64,000 bases of DNA from Rhodopseudomonas sp. AAP120 (GTDB taxonomy: Bacteria; Pseudomonadota; Alphaproteobacteria; Rhizobiales; Xanthobacteraceae), in NCBI RefSeq assembly GCF_001295845.1, contig NZ_LJIC01000091.1, positions 1 to 64,000 of the forward strand, given 5' to 3'. Both the position numbers and the translations under genes were made by a program. The notes beneath the pieces were generated by a model. It saw nothing but the letters and a program-made list of their open reading frames with translations. It ran no database searches and had not been told where the DNA came from. This document shows, one piece after another, positions 48,101-54,262 of the stretch (the stretch's first letter is position 1; each line of letters starts with the position of its first letter).

Positions 48101-49823
48101 CGTTGAGGAAGCCGTCGCGATACAGCGGCGAGTCCGCGAGTTCGTTCTTCTTCAGCGGCCCGATGGTGATCTGCTGGGCGCTGACCGGCACGTTGACGTT
48201 GACGAGCCCCGAAGCATCGATCACCGCGCCGCTGTCGACCACGACGCGCGCAAAATCGCTCGAAACTGCGTCCACCGACGAAGCTTTGACGTTCGAGGAA
48301 GCGCCGATCACGATGTTGCCGGACGGCGCGTAGGTCAGCGTGTCGCTTTCGATATGGATGGCGGCCGGACCGATGCCGCCGCTGCGATTGGTAAGATTGC
48401 CGATATAGATCTGCGATGGCTTGAAGTTGGCGAGCGAGGTGGCATCTCGCGGCAGCGTCTCGCCGCCATCGTCCGGCAGGATGGCAAGCCGCGCGCCGGA
48501 GGCGATGTCGATGGTGGCGGCGCCGATTTCGATGGCGCCGTTGCGCGACACGCTGGTGGTCGCGGAGAGCGTGCCGTTCACCAGCGCCACGCCGCTCTTC
48601 TGCGGGTTCAGCGAATTGACCGGCGGCGCGATCACGAAGATCGAGCCGCGCGGGACGTCGATCAACCCGCTCGCCGTATTCTCGACGACGCATTGCACGG
48701 CGGAGCAGCTCACCGACGGAATAAGGCCGCGCACGCCGGGATCGACGCTGTCGCTGGCCCCCGTCGCACGCGCCAGCCAGACGCTGTCGCCGGCGGCGGC
48801 GAGCAACACCTGTCCCTCCGGTGCCGACAGATAGCCCGAGTTGCGCACCGTGGGTGCCGTCAGCAGGATATAGCCGCCGCCGCTCGCGGTGACGCTGGCG
48901 CCGGCCTCGACCTTCACCATGCCGGTCGTGCTGGTGCCGGTGAGCGCAGCGACATTGCCGTAGACCGGGCCGAGCGAGTCGCCATAGCCGAGCAGCCCAT
49001 AGGTGAGGAACTGCGCGTTGCGGTCGGACTGCGACAGCGACGCCTGGGTCAACGGGTTCTTGGAGAGTCCGACGTCGAGCGTCGAGGCGATCAGGCTGTG
49101 GACGTTGACCTGCGAACCGGCGCCGAAAATGATGCCGTTCTGGTTGATGATCAGCACCGTGCCCTCGGCCTTGATGGTACCGAGGATCTGGCTCGGGCTG
49201 GTCGAGGCGCCGACGACGCGGTTGAGCACGATCCAATTGTTGGCGCCGCTGCTGTCGGTGCCCGCGCTCTGGTTGAAGTACACATCGGTTTGGCGGCCGA
49301 CGTTGAAGCTGCCCCAGGACAGGATCGAGCGCTCCTGAGTCTGCTTGACCTCGACGCCGATGCGGCCGTCGGCCTTGGTGGTCTGCACCGGCGCATTGGC
49401 GCCGACCCACAGCGTCAGCCCGTCTGTCGTGCTGTTGGGATTAGCGACGGGTGCGAGCCCCGCGGGCGCGAGGCCGTTCGGCACTGCACTGCCCGCAGCG
49501 GCAGCAGCCGCCGCGCGCGCGGCTGCCTGCAGCGTGCGCAAGCTGTCGAGCGACGAACCGATCGTGCTGTTGGCCCGCGCCGATGCCGCAGCAGCGGCCT
49601 GCGCCGCGGCGGTCGCGGTGTCGACTGCCGCCGTGGCCGGATTCCAGCTCGGTCCACCGAGCGGCCTCGCATGGGCCTCGAATGATGGTGCCAGCAGCCC
49701 GACCAGACTGACGCCGGCGAGCAACGCGGCGCGCGAGGTTCTCTGATGATGCCGCCGCCCCGCAACGCCCCGCGATCGCTGTAGCTGGCGCTGCGAACGT
49801 GACGTGACATCAAACTTGGCCAT
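36135..49823 (-). CDS. Giant filamentous-haemagglutinin-family exoprotein (TpsA)
   Basis: The 4,562-residue protein is the secreted partner of a two-partner secretion system. It has a long Arg-rich signal region (cleavage near residue 52), an unusual Ala-rich stretch (62-112), then the TPS secretion domain (about 130-260) with RSILSWGSFNVG and IINQNGIIFG (227-234). The body is a long series of Ser/Thr/Gly/Ala-rich repeats with beta-helix character. Near the C terminus (about residues 4300-4480) is a region resembling DUF3739, and the end is charged (SDDDINALAQEKRARLG). No CDI-type toxin or RGD was seen. The partner TpsB is 12 kb upstream, with FecR, sigma and the motor genes between. Confidence 0.93.
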   Translation of the reverse strand: MAKFDVTSRSQRQLQRSRGVAGRRHHQRTSRAALLAGVSLVGLLAPSFEAHARPLGGPSWNPATAAVDTATAAAQAAAAASARANSTIGSSLDSLRTLQAAARAAAAAAAGSAVPNGLAPAGLAPVANPNSTTDGLTLWVGANAPVQTTKADGRIGVEVKQTQERSILSWGSFNVGRQTDVYFNQSAGTDSSGANNWIVLNRVVGASTSPSQILGTIKAEGTVLIINQNGIIFGAGSQVNVHSLIASTLDVGLSKNPLTQASLSQSDRNAQFLTYGLLGYGDSLGPVYGNVAALTGTSTTGMVKVEAGASVTASGGGYILLTAPTVRNSGYLSAPEGQVLLAAAGDSVWLARATGASDSVDPGVRGLIPSVSCSAVQCVVENTASGLIDVPRGSIFVIAPPVNSLNPQKSGVALVNGTLSATTSVSRNGAIEIGAATIDIASGARLAILPDDGGETLPRDATSLANFKPSQIYIGNLTNRSGGIGPAAIHIESDTLTYAPSGNIVIGASSNVKASSVDAVSSDFARVVVDSGAVIDASGLVNVNVPVSAQQITIGPLKKNELADSPLYRDGFLNGATVTIDPSLSGVRDDGVAWIGSPLIDAKSYYDQVGVSVRQLMVKGGNVTIGSGFVSNNAAPGSSALPYVVVQSGAVINVAGGWLSYARGLVDTTRLISADGRVVDIGSADPNTTYVGIYKGFEVAHPHWNQYDYYGSLKSCAHIVGGYIEGADAGAISIVAPVGVIEGTLQAAAITGSRQRAAAVAGTATSALYGDTRKLQGATSQLPAGGAFIFQGLATADASNAQFYFQGGDIRIVADADYQPVSATIGFGQSVTSQATGAVVSSRAASSYLDSSRTGTTVLSDRLLSQSGFSEVAFSTSASVSVARGARIDLAALGVFDVLAGRKITIDGQIDVPSGRITLETFDSQAIKQVLYTTDPYGVGSFDIVLNGLLSTRGQWINDYGKATDAIQADTWTSGGSISLYVAPRVTLGNVSSSNTPDTTSVTDISGSIRLNAGSTIDVSSGGYVDPNGKLVLTAKGGNLSLINATTYFQLAPSADGSAGTLSGFRINGLIYGNPATSYFPLNPDALTSGVFIDPAASIKATGFGGGGTFTLVTPEFAFSDDASSTASANATRLPMSFFSKAGFANSNITSYKTRLVPNTFSYQTTVPVKTYVTSYYIMDDDGSMAAISYNASTSAYDYYSQAYGQPMSIPASQIQYYYLQDANGNTLTYDAAYNSGNGGFYTAVQVPVTVKPGGTNALLATQTLTVGNGQNLSLTQSIFTTHPDIGQSTALRALATGGDLYSVLTPSVPTNDWDAKAVSLTFGGLLELHVAKGGSVTGAAGAGLTAGKLLNEGLIRLPGGSLTQQLMLPLIYEARSVGSAALTAIPLGVADLSEVFSVGSDGTIAGGAASRYSASVTNAQLAGAGTINSPYAIYFRGLLGADQGLVLSAGSVTDLSGVSIRNPYAVDSATGLSSYTGRIVAGGSITASARAATTQSLFQLPRVSGLSWSYGSSYVLAALSAAAQSGSSLTIAPGASVDLSGASDTYLAPGYQQGGGVKALLPQAVWSDAGSLTAGAGFNISGADIRAFGGSSQAENGTLSLYDPVLIQSDVANQPAGRISANLIARSGFDTLIAVGSLSSAGNASLSLGRALFVVSRNYVYSGTATSAANVWQDDDLVPVIKAGGNLVVNAPYVGLSSSMDIIVNPLVGTAGSGTVTFNAGAIDISGAVVFDRSVATATLNASGDLRLIGQAPWLPPTATLAANATLYGALAVNGDLAINAAQIYPTTGSNFAISSAKTNGTISFGRTGTSTPAAPYTAGASLTVAAAHIVQGGVLRVPLGTLTLGTTADFKGTVAGSNIFAPATQDVTLAAGGITAVSASGLSIPYGTTTDTLEWYFAPTSASQLTAAPAKALVLNGGTIKIAAGATVDLSGGGDVYAYEFVPGTGGSRDVLDRLNADPYTGNNGYQYPDGRQVYAIVPGLSNASVAALDPIYSSGYGSLYAASGVGKRVYLAGGNGLAAGWYTLLPAKYAMLPGGMAVVEQTGMKKVVAGTSATLPGGTLLVSGSYGDAITGTSSSAVTMFRVLPQATIASQSKIVLTTGNDYFAKAASDSGTFAAQLPRDAGYLQVNATASLAVDSILSTAAASGGRGALVDITGSKISITASAGQAVSGDGRLYVTASSLSNLNAASLLVGGIRTDNSDGTTTLDVRAQSIRVANDGATPLSAGEIILASTGEVVVADGSALSAVGELGDPRSGNYLIGSSSVAGTGALLRLANGPARLVQRTNAVTTASLSVGRAQFNGRVLMFDSSGSNTVSDQIGVSGLQNLILSSPRIGIGVDPSSYTGTVVSSGLAGLLGRVGAVLTLRSQTAIDIAAGNYTFGQIAFDAHTLASTGSGAATVTADSILLGNSGSSADCTSCTPGSGSLTLNAGTIWFTGGRIETKASLLAATTQVTLPVDTTVVLPAGTIVANFALSEPVQVVLPAGTVIPVSAGASVAASSIASGTLAANSDIVISSGFATLAAGSYSFPKGYKAIYYGTVATYAAGTYSIASATSASVASDLTGRLVADTAVTQTDFFAGGVTLGASNGIFVRGAAAQLDTGLGALTLHTPYLSDNIVGATASATPSLSLKTLGALSIDAQGAGSVAAITAVPGGSLTLSGSTVSIRGTTVSATAGALSVTAQNGVLIADGAVVKTPGYTKVYGDSADPVSEDAPGGRLSITSLNGNVVLGGGTLLSVGGTTGKGGTLSLIASNGSVSLGGSIDGAAPGGASSLTIDTAGGFDLGNLGGSAGNRGFNGDISIRSRAGDLVLAQGQTLTAANLTLTADGGVVSVGGHIDVSGTNGGDVTLYGASGVSLGSNAVIDARAKGYGIWDTRQATAGDVMLGTAGSGAVSIAAGALIDVSAVNPADRVVPYYTNAVKNYLFVSGDLGGRVILRAPVLSGGGGDTLNVSVGSAGGIRGAREIDLVGTRTFDLRALGAIAGSGVTVDPTTNTATIDPRGSYFADLGQAGGIVPFIQNFDISAAYANLGGLSSSPVFHAKPGVDLAFDGNIRFDRNWNLAAGTVNVAAATAAGLMGSETFTGASGTSVTLPYILPGKDAQVFANYVTMLYRTGHGSVYGEAPMIALQAAGNLTINASISDGFFQFRNQIDADYLSAVVATNSIVVAFGSGANPYTTSSGAATQYVPSVALKNGGSQSWAIVLSAAAAPTTIYVPYSADGNSASPEKSGDPFGTAALFPALGTNTYADSSSIDLVAGASVTRTGNSALVTSTNPLAVTLNQASTLAIGGSYSYSYGGSIVTAVRYGLLFNRANNSAYTASSYTSGTATSANWLAGILATKSSDTYSYSAQTLYYGTTGKSGVLLNTTPAAKTIDSGSDLIYLDLSIDPTSQISAGSLGNVKTNSSLTSTLTAAKLRDIAKISDPTNPQYDAYLHALYIADASAPDANGDFFTVVSSSSSLNPYTSSSYLLGIVASVKTAAYIFQKYIDPLYLGQTVNRQTATVTSLVRSGTGAINLASGGSVDLTGGARTVANNATLGGAAVYTAGHVADTSVRSAVDPETGLLVTIDPTALLKTSTYFGSKATYGYGSTIAGTSTTSGKGGVLVDDPVYAEGGGDITITSAGSLWARRDLSVKVGETRSQLPWAGGADEIWRSGAIGTADTWAKIDYQLFRSGVGALGGGDITIKTGGDIVDLAVVATDSLTTAKTTSGGATAKALMTFGRGDVVLSSGGSISSLKLDVASGSGLVQAAGSLLAGGNGNLLRLTDATVSFEVFGSVAFTGVAGLGPTQPGNTSSVDAAMSNNLNAVAFYLPNAGLSVLADGAVSLGSNSADANDVTAYYTTPLSAAGTQGSNAVLPGSLSLSSLTGSLTFVTTRSKEFLLMPSATGELELLAAGSILASDTTQMLKIAMLDSDPGLLPGLYTSYDGVNSFPNSNAAPAGTLGLTFPDIDPTTTTQQRALYHQASATHAKDTTPVRIAAGGDIGSRTSATILSVPKQARLYAGRDIVNLIFTGQNLAATDITRVVAGRDIVGTWSLLGAVNTANVSGTTQATLLGNTFVIGGPGDFVMEAGRNMGPFMPSALINATATTTAAYGGGILSVGNDWNPWLTKQGASISVLFGVAGGVNADGFRDYYLDPANFAVLPSYLVTGDGTASAYGAELIAWMRARWPSLLPPGASYAQAYAAFKTLPEIAQRLFLNTVYFAELQAPAVASGPSYQKYARGYEAVNLMFPASFGYTQNSLDGGANGAATLVHTGNLDLRLATIQTARGGDISILGPGGRVLAGSVVRTAAQAARHNYATYPGTARNVWPILAIPTGYEGVLTLRGGKISSFTDGDFVLNQSRLFTEQGGDIVMWSSNGDLNAGQGPKTSANFPPVRVRIDPNTYAEPDQAGATTGAGIAALQATADAPASDVYLLAPRGTVDAGDAGVRVSGNLSVVAFQIRNADNIQVGGKVAGIQVEGPKTAPLTVDTKDKAATDAVKDATRTDGSERPSVIIVEFLGFGGGDGTTTPPDDNKRKKPQEQTYDERSPFQVLGVGQLSDDDINALAQEKRARLGAR

Positions 49824-50027
49824 GGCGACACTCTCATCGGCGTTGATGTCGCGGCGACGACCGCGACGACACGCAAATGGATGATCGGCAACGGCAGGGA
49901 CCGAACAGCTTTTATGTGAATGTTTGGAGACATGGCGCCGTCGCGCTGAACGCCCACGGCGGTCCCCTCTCCGCGCAAGGGTGGCGTTCTCCCACGGACG
50001 GCGCAGTACGTGCGCCGTTCGACCACC

Positions 50028-51065
50028 TCAGGTCAGGATGACGAGGCCACCCGGCAGGCTGGTGGCGCGTGCGCCGAAAATATGGACGAGTTGGTTGACG
50101 ATCTTGTCGGCCTCGTCGATCCGCAGCCGGGCCGAGAGACGGCGGGCGGCAATTGCGTCGTTGATCAGGACGATGCGTCCCGGCCGGTAGCGATTGACCT
50201 CGGCGACCACCTGCGCCACCGGCGTTGCGTCGAAGATCATCAGGCCATGTCGCCACGCGGTGACGATCTCGAGGTCCGCCTCCGCGACGTGATCGACGAC
50301 GTCCCGGGCGTAGCCGAGCTGGCTGCCCGCCCGCACGCTGCTCAGCGTGCCGCGGTAATCGACCCTGACCTCTCCGGCGAGGCAACTCACCCGCACGGCG
50401 CCGTCAACACAGCTCAGATTGAAATCGGCTTGACGGGCCATCACCAAGCCGTCTCGCGCGACGACGGTGAGTTGCGCCGACTTGCCGGACGCCGTGATCA
50501 GTGTTTCGCCCGAAATCAGTTCGATCCGGTTCTCGTCGGGCGTCTGCGCACGCACCGCGACGCTGGTCGATGTGTTGAGCACCAACGCCACGTCGTCGCC
50601 CAGTGCCACCTTTCGCTGCTCGCCGCGGCCGGTGTGGTAGTCGGCGGTCAACTCGGCGTAAGACGGCCACAGATCGAGCGGCGGATTGATCACCGCGACG
50701 GCGCCGACCGCAGCCGCTGATGCGGCCGCCAGGCCGCCGAGAAACGCCCGCCGCCCCATCGCCGTCGGCCTCGCTGGGCGGCCCGGCACCGTTGCCTGGC
50801 GTCGATCGGCAGGCCCCGGGGCTTCGAGCGCGGGCCCGAGCAGACGCCACATCCGCCGCGCGCGCGCATAGGCCGCCGCATGAGCGGGGCTCCTGCCGTA
50901 CCACTCCCGCATCTGCACAAGGTCGGCCCGGGCCATCTCGCCGGCCACGCCGCGCGCGATCCAGTCGTGTGCCTCGCGATCGAGCGGATCTGGCTCGGTC
51001 ATGCCGGTGCCGGTGGGGTGGGCATCGCCCACGGCCGGGCCGTGCCCGCCCTCAGACTTCGTCAT
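50028..51065 (-). CDS. FecR-family anti-sigma factor
   Basis: The 345-residue protein has the FecR layout: cytoplasmic N-terminal DUF4880-like domain (about 25-75, DREAHDWIARG...AHAAAYARARRMWRLL) that binds the sigma factor, one membrane segment (about 103-127, RRAFLGGLAAASAAAVGAVAV), a periplasmic FecR domain (GEQRKVALGDDVALVLNTST) and a C-terminal STN-like segment (FDATPVAQVVAEVNRY...). In such systems it relays a periplasmic signal and releases the ECF sigma factor by proteolysis. Its start overlaps the sigma gene by 14 bases. An alternative ATG at 51002 has no ribosome-binding site. Confidence 0.93.
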   Translation of the reverse strand: MTKSEGGHGPAVGDAHPTGTGMTEPDPLDREAHDWIARGVAGEMARADLVQMREWYGRSPAHAAAYARARRMWRLLGPALEAPGPADRRQATVPGRPARPTAMGRRAFLGGLAAASAAAVGAVAVINPPLDLWPSYAELTADYHTGRGEQRKVALGDDVALVLNTSTSVAVRAQTPDENRIELISGETLITASGKSAQLTVVARDGLVMARQADFNLSCVDGAVRVSCLAGEVRVDYRGTLSSVRAGSQLGYARDVVDHVAEADLEIVTAWRHGLMIFDATPVAQVVAEVNRYRPGRIVLINDAIAARRLSARLRIDEADKIVNQLVHIFGARATSLPGGLVILT

Positions 51066-51651
51066 CGTGTTGTCCCGCAGGCGCTATGGCCGCTACGCCT
51101 GATTGTTCTGATGCTTTCTGGGGCGCCGGACCGAACCGCCGTGCGACATCGCGGTGCAGCCGCGATCCGCACACAGCCAAGGCTGCTTTCAGCTCCTTTT
51201 CGACCATGCGCTGAGACAATCCGAGTTCATCGGCGAGATCCCGCAGTCTCAAGCCTTCGATCCGGATCGCGATCAGGATCCGGCGGCGCCGCGGCGTCAG
51301 TTCGGCGATCACCTCCCGCAGCGCGGCGACCTCCTGCCGCGCCGCCAGGCTGCGCAGCGGGTCCGGGCCGTCATCGGCGATGCCCAGCAGTGTGTCGAGA
51401 TCGGCCAGCGTCCGCCGCCGCTCGCGGCGAAATGCCATGCGGGCGATATTGGTGGCGATGACGAGCAGATACTGTCGCGGACGCGCCACGGTGCCGATCC
51501 GCGCCGGGCGCTCGAGATGAAGAAAGGTCTCCTGCAGCGCGTCGGCGGCGAGGTCTTCCGACCCGAGCTTACGCGTCAGCAGAGATTTGAGCTCGTCGTA
51601 TTGATGGACGAGGACCCGGCGCAATGCGGCGTGGCCGGCCAGATCGTTCAT
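51052..51651 (-). CDS. ECF sigma factor, FecI-like
   Basis: The 199 residues show sigma region 2 (ALQETFLHLERPARIGTVAR...YLLVIATNIARMAFRRERRR) and region 4 (LTPRRRRILIAIRIEGLRLRDLADELGLSQRMVEKELKAAL), as in iron-starvation-type ECF sigma factors. The C-terminal 30 residues are a low-complexity extension. It should recruit RNA polymerase to the promoters of the locus when released by the downstream FecR. It lies 43 bp after the STN-protein gene. No target promoter could be assigned. Confidence 0.93.
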   Translation of the reverse strand: MNDLAGHAALRRVLVHQYDELKSLLTRKLGSEDLAADALQETFLHLERPARIGTVARPRQYLLVIATNIARMAFRRERRRTLADLDTLLGIADDGPDPLRSLAARQEVAALREVIAELTPRRRRILIAIRIEGLRLRDLADELGLSQRMVEKELKAALAVCGSRLHRDVARRFGPAPQKASEQSGVAAIAPAGQHDDEV

Positions 51652-51694
51652 GGCCGTGCCCCGAGCCGCGACGTCTGTGCCAGGCTGAAGCAGA

Positions 51695-52369
51695 TCAGCG
51701 GCATCCCGCAGCGTCCTCCGCCCGCGGCATGATCAGCATCGTCACCGGCTCCGGCATCGAGGCCGGTGGCGGCTCGGCCACGACGAGATTGCGCAGCGCC
51801 GCCATGAACGCCTCGTCGTCGTCCCGCGACGCCGACGGCGTCAGCAGCCGCGCCTGTGCAAGCGAACCGGACGGTGTGATCCACAGCTGGACCCGCCGCT
51901 CGGGAGCATCGCGGCGGACCATCGGGGCGGCACACAATGCGGTCTGCACGCCGGCCTGCATCAGCGCGAAGTAGCGGGTGTAGCCGGCCGCCCGCGCCTT
52001 TGCCTGGCCCAGACGAACGTCGGCATGCGGCGCGGTTTCCAGGATGGTCACCGTGCCGGACTCGAACGACCCAGCCGACAGCCCGGTGCCGGCGAGCAGC
52101 AGGCGCAGCGCGGTTTCGGCATCGTGTAGTCCCATCACCGGCGACGACCAGCGGCCCGCTGTCAGGCTCGTCTCGTAGAAGATCTGCAGCGAAGTATTCT
52201 CCGCGAACGTTTTCAGCGCCTGCCTGAGCGGCTGCGCCGGGATATCGTAGATGCGCGCCCCTGCCCCATCACGGCCGGCGATGGCGGCTGCCGGCGAACA
52301 AATCAGCAGCAGCGCGAGCAGACCGGTCCGGATCCAGGATACGGCGGGGAGCACCAAGTCAGGGTCCAT
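51695..52369 (-). CDS. STN-domain signalling protein with TonB-C-like tail (VreA-like)
   Basis: The 224-residue protein has a signal peptide (to about residue 31), then a secretin/TonB short N-terminal domain (about 38-110: YDIPAQPLRQALKTFAENTSLQIFY...LLLAGTGLSAGSFESGTVTI), normally the signalling domain of FecA-type receptors. No beta-barrel follows; instead a domain resembling TonB-C (VQLWITPSGSLAQARLLTPS...) ends the protein. This architecture matches P. aeruginosa VreA as I recall it, the receptor-like part of the PUMA3 system. It would sense a periplasmic cue and contact FecR. GAGG lies 7 bases before the ATG. Sigma and FecR genes follow directly. Confidence 0.82.
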   Translation of the reverse strand: MDPDLVLPAVSWIRTGLLALLLICSPAAAIAGRDGAGARIYDIPAQPLRQALKTFAENTSLQIFYETSLTAGRWSSPVMGLHDAETALRLLLAGTGLSAGSFESGTVTILETAPHADVRLGQAKARAAGYTRYFALMQAGVQTALCAAPMVRRDAPERRVQLWITPSGSLAQARLLTPSASRDDDEAFMAALRNLVVAEPPPASMPEPVTMLIMPRAEDAAGCR

Positions 52370-52418
52370 CTCGAACCTCTGCGCCGGACACCCGGGCCTG
52401 CGACTACGCCTGGCGGCC

Positions 52419-52934
52419 TCAGCGCCCGCGCGGCGACGTGAAGCTCATATTGGGACGATACGGCATCGCCGAGATTCCAAAATTACTTCCGTATTGCTGC
52501 TGCACCGCCGGAATGTTGACGGTGCCGACCTTTAGGTCCGACGATTTCGCGTCGATCGGGGGCGTATTCATCACCGGATTGACCTGATCGACGGTGCGCT
52601 TGAGCCGCTGGTTGAGGCAGCCGAACGCGCGATCATTGCCGGGCGCAGCATCGCCGCAGCGCTCGGGCCCCCCTTGCGCGGGGCCCTGCCCGACGCCGCC
52701 GCGCGCTGCGCTATTCAGGTCGAGCGCCGGCGGCGCGGTGACCGGCGCCGCCGGCAGCAACGGGCTGGGCGGCGGGGTTTCGATCGTGACCGGCGGCAGC
52801 CTGTTGGGGCTCGGCGCCTGAGCGACGGCCGACGTCGAAGCGATCGCCGCCGCGACCATGACAGCGGCGACCGCCGCCACGGCGGCCTTCGGCACGTCCC
52901 CAGCACCCGTCTGGCAGCATGTCGCTATCGGCAT
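52419..52934 (-). CDS. Hypothetical exported Pro-rich protein
   Basis: The 171 residues begin with a signal-like Ala/Val-rich stretch (AVAAVAAVMVAAAIASTSAVAQA, cleavage near 38), then a Pro-rich segment and a more compact end (CLNQRLKRTVDQVNPVMNTPPIDAKSSDLKVGTVNIPA). No known domain is recognised. The start at 52934 is fixed by GGGAGGTGA 7 bases upstream. It starts 5 bp after the lytic-transglycosylase stop, so it is clearly in the same transcript and likely periplasmic. Confidence 0.78.
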   Translation of the reverse strand: MPIATCCQTGAGDVPKAAVAAVAAVMVAAAIASTSAVAQAPSPNRLPPVTIETPPPSPLLPAAPVTAPPALDLNSAARGGVGQGPAQGGPERCGDAAPGNDRAFGCLNQRLKRTVDQVNPVMNTPPIDAKSSDLKVGTVNIPAVQQQYGSNFGISAMPYRPNMSFTSPRGR

Positions 52935-52939
52935 CGGCC

Positions 52940-53752
52940 TCACCTCCCGCTGCGAACCTGCACCACCAGCGTACTGAGTTGTGCATTCAGCGCCGCCAAA
53001 TTGACGCGCCCGACCGTGTTGCCGGCCAGGCAGCGCCGGCGACAACCGACCGCACCGCCCCCACCTCCGCCGCCACTGCCCGGGGAGCCGAAGGTCGCGA
53101 CCGGGACCTCACCCGTCACCGGAAATCCCAACGCGGCGAGCTTGCCGCGAACCGCGACACAATACTGCACCGACAGATACGAGAACCGCGTCTCGCCATG
53201 GCCGGCGCGATACTTCATCGTCGCGGTGCAGATATCACCGCCGGCGAGGCGCCACGCCTGGGCCAAGTAGGTCACACCGTAGCGGATATTGGTCTCCGGC
53301 ACCGCGAGTTCGGCGTTGCTGCCGGCGAAGCCGAGCATCCGAGCGGTCGGCGGCATCACCTGCATCAATCCGATCTCGCCGGACCCGCCGATCGCATCGG
53401 GATTGAAGCCGCTCTCGACCGCCATCACCGCCTCCGCGATCGCCGGGGCGAGCCCGTGGCGCTCGGCTTCCCTGGCGATCAGCGCGCGGTAGGCGGCCGG
53501 TGTATTACTCGTTCGCGCAGTCGCCGCAGGAGCAGCCACTGCTGCGGCCAGGTTCGGCGGCGGCGCTTCGGCCGCAGCGAGCTTGGCGCGCGGCGGTTCG
53601 GGCGTAACAGCAGCCTGCTCCGGCTCGCCCCCAGGAGCCTGGTCGATCGGCTCGGCCCGCGCCGCGACAGCACCGAGCGCCATAACGATCGCGATAACCG
53701 TGCAGCGTCGCAGCCCCAGGCCGCGCACCCTCGTCGGCCAACTCCGACTCAT
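52940..53752 (-). CDS. Lytic transglycosylase (SLT domain), exported
   Basis: The 270-residue protein has a signal peptide (to about residue 33), a Pro/Ala linker, and an SLT domain (about 90-215): the catalytic Glu is in AVMAVESGFN, followed by GEIGLMQVMPPTA and a Tyr-containing NIRYGVTYLAQ motif. It would cleave peptidoglycan strands, perhaps opening space for the secretion or motor complex. A Gly run and a basic CRRRC segment precede the C terminus. The start overlaps the preceding gene by ATGA (53749-53752). Confidence 0.9.
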   Translation of the reverse strand: MSRSWPTRVRGLGLRRCTVIAIVMALGAVAARAEPIDQAPGGEPEQAAVTPEPPRAKLAAAEAPPPNLAAAVAAPAATARTSNTPAAYRALIAREAERHGLAPAIAEAVMAVESGFNPDAIGGSGEIGLMQVMPPTARMLGFAGSNAELAVPETNIRYGVTYLAQAWRLAGGDICTATMKYRAGHGETRFSYLSVQYCVAVRGKLAALGFPVTGEVPVATFGSPGSGGGGGGGAVGCRRRCLAGNTVGRVNLAALNAQLSTLVVQVRSGR

Positions 53753-54240
53753 CGCGCCTGCTCCATCGGCTGGGCGGCCAGCGACAGCTTCATGCGCAGC
53801 GGCTGCGGCATTGCGGCCGGTGCCGCGCCGATCGCCCCGGCGTCGCGGATCGCCATTGCCAGATCGCGGCGTTCGTCCTCGCTGGGTGATCCCTCGAGCT
53901 CGACGCGCTCCACCGCGCCGTCCGCAGTAACCCAGACGCGAACCACGATGGTCGGCGGCGCGCCGGGGTCCGTGGCGCGGCTCTGCATCGACGTCAGCAG
54001 ACGGTTGGCAGCCTCGCTCTCCGAGGTCAGGCGCTGCTGGATACGCTCCTGCAGCCGACGACCGAAGTCGATCCAGACCTCCGGAATCTGCTGCGCCGCA
54101 CCGCGCTCGTCGAGTTCGCTGCTGGCACCGGCGCGCGCGCCGGTCGCCACCGCAACCACTCCCAGCGTCAGGCCCAGCCATCGCGCGACCCTCGACCGCC
54201 AATCGCCGCCGCGCCGCACCGCCTGCTCCCGAACGCCCAT
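53749..54240 (-). CDS. TonB-C-like periplasmic protein
   Basis: The 163-residue protein has an N-terminal Arg-rich stretch and one hydrophobic segment (ARWLGLTLGVVAVATGARA, a signal or anchor) and a C-terminal region (PTIVVRVWVTADGAVERVELEGSPSEDERRDLAMAIRDAG...RMKLSL) with the strand-helix-strand order of TonB/TolA C-terminal domains. There is no long Pro-rich spanning region, so it cannot act as a full TonB. It is coupled by ATGA to the transglycosylase downstream. A structural or accessory role in the complex is inferred. Confidence 0.7.
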   Translation of the reverse strand: MGVREQAVRRGGDWRSRVARWLGLTLGVVAVATGARAGASSELDERGAAQQIPEVWIDFGRRLQERIQQRLTSESEAANRLLTSMQSRATDPGAPPTIVVRVWVTADGAVERVELEGSPSEDERRDLAMAIRDAGAIGAAPAAMPQPLRMKLSLAAQPMEQAR

Positions 54241-54262
54241 CGTGGCTTCCTACCCGGCGACG

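Noticed and set aside
41988-49685. Several 500-760-codon plus-strand frames opposite the giant exoprotein (for example 41988, 43917, 45726, 47406)
   Set aside because: They are Arg/Ala/Asp-rich low-complexity frames produced by the codon bias of the repetitive exoprotein gene and show no family-like segments.
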